This document shows, piece after piece, positions 61,400-64,000 of a stretch of DNA of 64,000 nucleotides. The stretch is taken from the NCBI RefSeq assembly GCF_001702265.1, contig NZ_MAUE01000040.1:1-64000 (forward strand), given 5' to 3'. The notes beneath the pieces are model-generated. The model was not told the DNA's origin and ran no database searches. It was given only the letters and a program-made list of their open reading frames with translations. Origin of the DNA: Pseudomonas aylmerensis (GTDB lineage Bacteria; Pseudomonadota; Gammaproteobacteria; Pseudomonadales; Pseudomonadaceae). The translations under genes were made by a program, and so were the position numbers. The first letter of the stretch is position 1, and each line of letters starts with the position of its first letter.

Positions 61400-62902
61400 T
61401 TAGTGATCCAGCAATTTGCTGCTCGGCCCGGCACTGCCATTGTTGAGGCGCGTGCGCAGCGAGAACAGCCACCACAGCACACCGACGCCCAGTGTAACGC
61501 CGGTGGTGAGGGCGCCGGTGTGGCTTTCTTCGGGCACGCTGAGGGTGAGGATTACCGCGATGGCCCAGGCGCCGCCCAGCAGGATCATCGGCAACAGCCA
61601 GCGGCCGAGGCTGAAGACGCCCTCGGGCGCGCCGGGCATGCGCCCGCTGCGGTAGGCCAGGAACGCCGCGATCAGCGTCAGCAGGTAGGTGCAGTAGTAA
61701 GTCAGCCCGACCATCGAGTAGATCGCGGTGACAAACCCGCCGCTCGCCAGGTTGAGCAGCACGGCGATGGCGGTGATCAGCACGATGGCGGCCACCGGCG
61801 TGCCGAAGTGCGGGTTGATCTTCGCCAGCACCTTGGAGCCCGGCAGCATGTTGTCGCGCGACAGGGCGAAGGTCATGCGCGTGGCCACCGCCATATTGGC
61901 GATCAGGCACGCGAGGATCGACGCGAACGCGATTACGATCATGCCCACCCCCGCTGCGTTGCCCAGTTGCAGGCGCACGATATTGATCACCGGGTTTTCG
62001 CTGTGGCTGAGCAGGTCGCTGACCGAGCCGGGGATGGCAATGCTCAGTAGCGCGAACACCACGAAGCCCAGCACGCTGGACACCAGCACCGCACGGATCA
62101 TCGCCCGGGGCGCCGCGCGGCGTGGGTCCTTGGTTTCTTCGGAAAGGTCCGCCGCGCCTTCCCAGCCCAGCAGCACCGATACCGGCAGCAGGGTCGCGAG
62201 GGCGAGGGTGGTGAAGCTGATCTCGCCACCGCTGACCGGTTGCGCCGAGGTCAGGATCGCCACGCCCTGGGTGTGCTCGAAGAAGAACAGCACTCCCAGG
62301 AACAAGGCAATGGCCAGCAGCACCGTGCCGATGATTTCGATGATCGCGCCGATGTCATTGATCCGCGTGGCGAGGCGAATCCCGCAGATGTTCAGCAGGC
62401 CCACCACCAGCGTGGCGCCGATACTCAGGCCCTGGATCTGGCCTTGGGTGGGATTGGCCCAGATCTCCGGCGCGAACACCGTGCCGATCGCCGCCGAGGT
62501 GGCGGCGGTGCCGGCGACAAACGAGGTGAACGCCACCCAGCCGGTGAACCAGCCGAAGTGATTGCCGGCCAGGCGGCTCGACCATTGATAGGCGTAGCCG
62601 GTCAGCGGAATGCGCCCGGCCAGGTGGCAGTAGACCATGACGATGCAGCACACCAACGGGATCACCAGCAGCCATAGGAGGATGCCGATACCGCCGACCC
62701 GGTTGAACGGGTCGGCAAACAGCGTGACCACGCCGGTGTTGATCGAGACCATGGAAAAGGCCAGCGCAAACGAGGTGAAGGCACTCATGGTGCGGTGCAT
62801 TTTTTGCTCGTAGCCGAGGCTCGCCAGGTCGGCATCGTCGCCGGACAGTGGTGCCTGCGCATTCGGTGGGGCGGTCACCGGGGTGTCGACAATCGTGCTC
62901 AT
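61400..62902 (-). CDS. APC family amino-acid/polyamine permease
   Basis: 500 aa, twelve helices. After a 35-residue cytoplasmic tail the first helix region is MSAFTSFALAFSMVSINTGVVTLF. Signatures include PLTGYAYQWSSRLAGNHFGWFTGW and the ATRMTFALSRDNMLPGSKVLAKI loop of APC/AAT permeases. It should import an amino acid, amine or related compound used by the class III aminotransferase whose gene overlaps it by 4 bp (ATGA at 62899-62902). Confidence 0.9.
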   Translation of the reverse strand: MSTIVDTPVTAPPNAQAPLSGDDADLASLGYEQKMHRTMSAFTSFALAFSMVSINTGVVTLFADPFNRVGGIGILLWLLVIPLVCCIVMVYCHLAGRIPLTGYAYQWSSRLAGNHFGWFTGWVAFTSFVAGTAATSAAIGTVFAPEIWANPTQGQIQGLSIGATLVVGLLNICGIRLATRINDIGAIIEIIGTVLLAIALFLGVLFFFEHTQGVAILTSAQPVSGGEISFTTLALATLLPVSVLLGWEGAADLSEETKDPRRAAPRAMIRAVLVSSVLGFVVFALLSIAIPGSVSDLLSHSENPVINIVRLQLGNAAGVGMIVIAFASILACLIANMAVATRMTFALSRDNMLPGSKVLAKINPHFGTPVAAIVLITAIAVLLNLASGGFVTAIYSMVGLTYYCTYLLTLIAAFLAYRSGRMPGAPEGVFSLGRWLLPMILLGGAWAIAVILTLSVPEESHTGALTTGVTLGVGVLWWLFSLRTRLNNGSAGPSSKLLDH

Positions 62903-64000
62903 GACCGTTGCTCCTCGAGGATGCCGATGACGTCGTCCAGCACATCCAGGGCCTTGGCCAGCAGCGGGCGCTCGATGTCCAGCGGCGGCTTGACCTTGAT
63001 CAGGTTGCCCAGGCCGGCGTAGCGGCTCTCGCCGAACAATACGCCGCGTTCCACCCCAAGGCGATACACCTCCTGGGATTCACGGCACGCCGGCTCCTTG
63101 GTGGTGCGATCCTTGACCAGCTCGATGGACGCCATCAGGCCCGGGCCGCGCACATCGCCGATCAGCGGATGGCGGCTCTGCATCTCCTTGAGCCGCGCGG
63201 TGATGTAGTCGCCGGAATCGCGCGCCTTCTCGCACAGGTTGTCGGCGACGATGGCCTCCACGGCCGCGTAGCCGGCGGCCAGCGAGACCGGGAAGTGGCC
63301 GAAGGTCAGTGCTTCTTCGCCTTCGTCGAACCACTTGAGCTTGTCATCGGCGAGGATCCCGGCCAGCGGGAAGCCACCGCCCACGCCTTTGCCGAACACA
63401 ATGATGTCGGGCAGTACGTCGTAATAGTCCGCGGCCCACATGGTGCCCATGCGCCCGAATCCGGTTTGCACTTCATCGAAAATCAACAGCACGCCGAGGC
63501 GATCACAGATCTCGCGCACGCCCTTGTAGTACGAACGCGGGAACTCGATATGCCCGCCATTGCCCTGGATCGGCTCCATCATCACCGCCGCCACGCCGCC
63601 GTCGACGCCCTTGAGGATGGTGTCTTCGAGCAGGCCGAGGCACAGCTGGGACTCGGTTTCCGGATCCAGGCCCAGGCGGGTGCGGTAGGGGTTGGGGTGC
63701 GGCACGCGGGTGAAGCGTGGCTGGATCGCCAGGAACGGGTTGTTCGGGTGCGGCCAGCTGGCGCCGAGCGTGGCCAGGGAACGGCCGTGGTAACCGTCCT
63801 GCAGCACCAGCAGGTTCTGCGCGCCGGGGCGGTTCTTGAACGCCAGCTTCATCGCCATTTCACCGGCGAGGCTGCCATGCAGGGCGAAGCCCATCTGGTT
63901 GAGGGAGGCCGGCGAGACTTCGCGCAGCTTGGCCACCAGCCGGGTGTGGGCCGGCGAGCCGAAGTTGGGGCGGATGTGGGTCATGTCGCGCAGTTGCGCG
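62899..64000 (-). CDS. Class III aminotransferase, cut by the window edge
   Basis: At least 366 aa; the frame stays open to base 64000, so the true start is outside. PLP-binding motifs are present: LQDGYHGRSLATLGAS, LLIFDEVQTGFGRMGTMWA and DIIVFGKGVGGGFPLAGI with the PLP lysine. The FGHFPVSLAAGYAAVEAI part replaces the usual GGNP loop. It is the upstream gene of the APC permease operon, so it probably transaminates the imported amino compound (omega-amino acid type). The substrate is not known. Confidence 0.9.
   Translation of the reverse strand, partial: AQLRDMTHIRPNFGSPAHTRLVAKLREVSPASLNQMGFALHGSLAGEMAMKLAFKNRPGAQNLLVLQDGYHGRSLATLGASWPHPNNPFLAIQPRFTRVPHPNPYRTRLGLDPETESQLCLGLLEDTILKGVDGGVAAVMMEPIQGNGGHIEFPRSYYKGVREICDRLGVLLIFDEVQTGFGRMGTMWAADYYDVLPDIIVFGKGVGGGFPLAGILADDKLKWFDEGEEALTFGHFPVSLAAGYAAVEAIVADNLCEKARDSGDYITARLKEMQSRHPLIGDVRGPGLMASIELVKDRTTKEPACRESQEVYRLGVERGVLFGESRYAGLGNLIKVKPPLDIERPLLAKALDVLDDVIGILEEQRS

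Overview
This 64 kb window is ordinary chromosome from a high-GC gammaproteobacterium, almost certainly Pseudomonas of the P. fluorescens group. The grounds are the gene content (180-kDa NAD-glutamate dehydrogenase next to a MoxR/Bat operon, AcnB of 869 aa, MiaE, an itaconate-type catabolic cluster in the P. aeruginosa gene order, an ampR-ampC pair) and the many intergenic REP/REPIN palindromes with cores such as GTGGGAGCGGGCTTGC. No rRNA, tRNA, prophage, insertion sequence or CRISPR array was seen.

Layout. 1-720: three tandem REP-bearing units of about 220 bp. 728-7570: six-gene minus-strand MoxR-DUF58-DUF4381-VWA-VWA/TPR-BatD operon. 7735-8345: two near-identical 134-bp palindromic repeats in repeat-rich DNA. 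8373-14088: small conserved protein and gdhB. 14137-15472: exported protein and a LOG-family protein. 15610-19581: iron-uptake cell-surface-signalling module (ECF sigma, FecR-like anti-sigma, TonB siderophore receptor) behind a putative Fur box. 19654-22539: two GntR regulators and a DctA-type symporter. 22772-31845: small metabolic and regulatory genes (tag, cupin, monooxygenase, MocR regulator facing an AhpD-like protein, SDR plus APH-like kinase, hydroxyacid dehydrogenase, isochorismatase, TetR, two exported proteins). 32297-35344: amino-acid permease and SulP transporter. 35345-35626: about 40 copies of a 7-bp repeat. 35680-38289: acnB, preceded by a strongly folded 136-bp element. 38685-47462: DUF1289, Usp, miaE, MFS, RstAB-like two-component system, MipA, a beta-lactamase-fold lipoprotein and a GFA protein. 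47496-57339: itaconate catabolic cluster with its LysR regulator and TRAP transporter. 57419-59574: ampC/ampR. 59861-64000: LysR, DUF1349, APC permease and a class III aminotransferase cut by the window end.

How the parts work together. The itaconate cluster is the clearest pathway. The TRAP transporter (DctP/Q/M) is expected to import the dicarboxylate. Ict makes itaconyl-CoA, Ich hydrates it to citramalyl-CoA, and Ccl cleaves that to acetyl-CoA and pyruvate. An acyl-CoA dehydrogenase and an MmgE/PrpD (IRG1-fold) protein of unclear role lie in the same operon. A divergent LysR gene faces it across a dyad with a T-N11-A box. In the iron module the receptor carries an N-terminal STN signalling domain that would signal through FecR to the sigma factor.

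Items most worth a second look: the heptanucleotide array 3' of acnB, the nested hairpin 5' of acnB, a serine-hydrolase-fold lipoprotein whose SxxK serine is glycine, the IRG1-like protein inside an itaconate-degradation operon, and a possible 28-aa Gly/Cys-tailed peptide gene between a tetR stop and a terminator. I found no clearly new multi-gene system.
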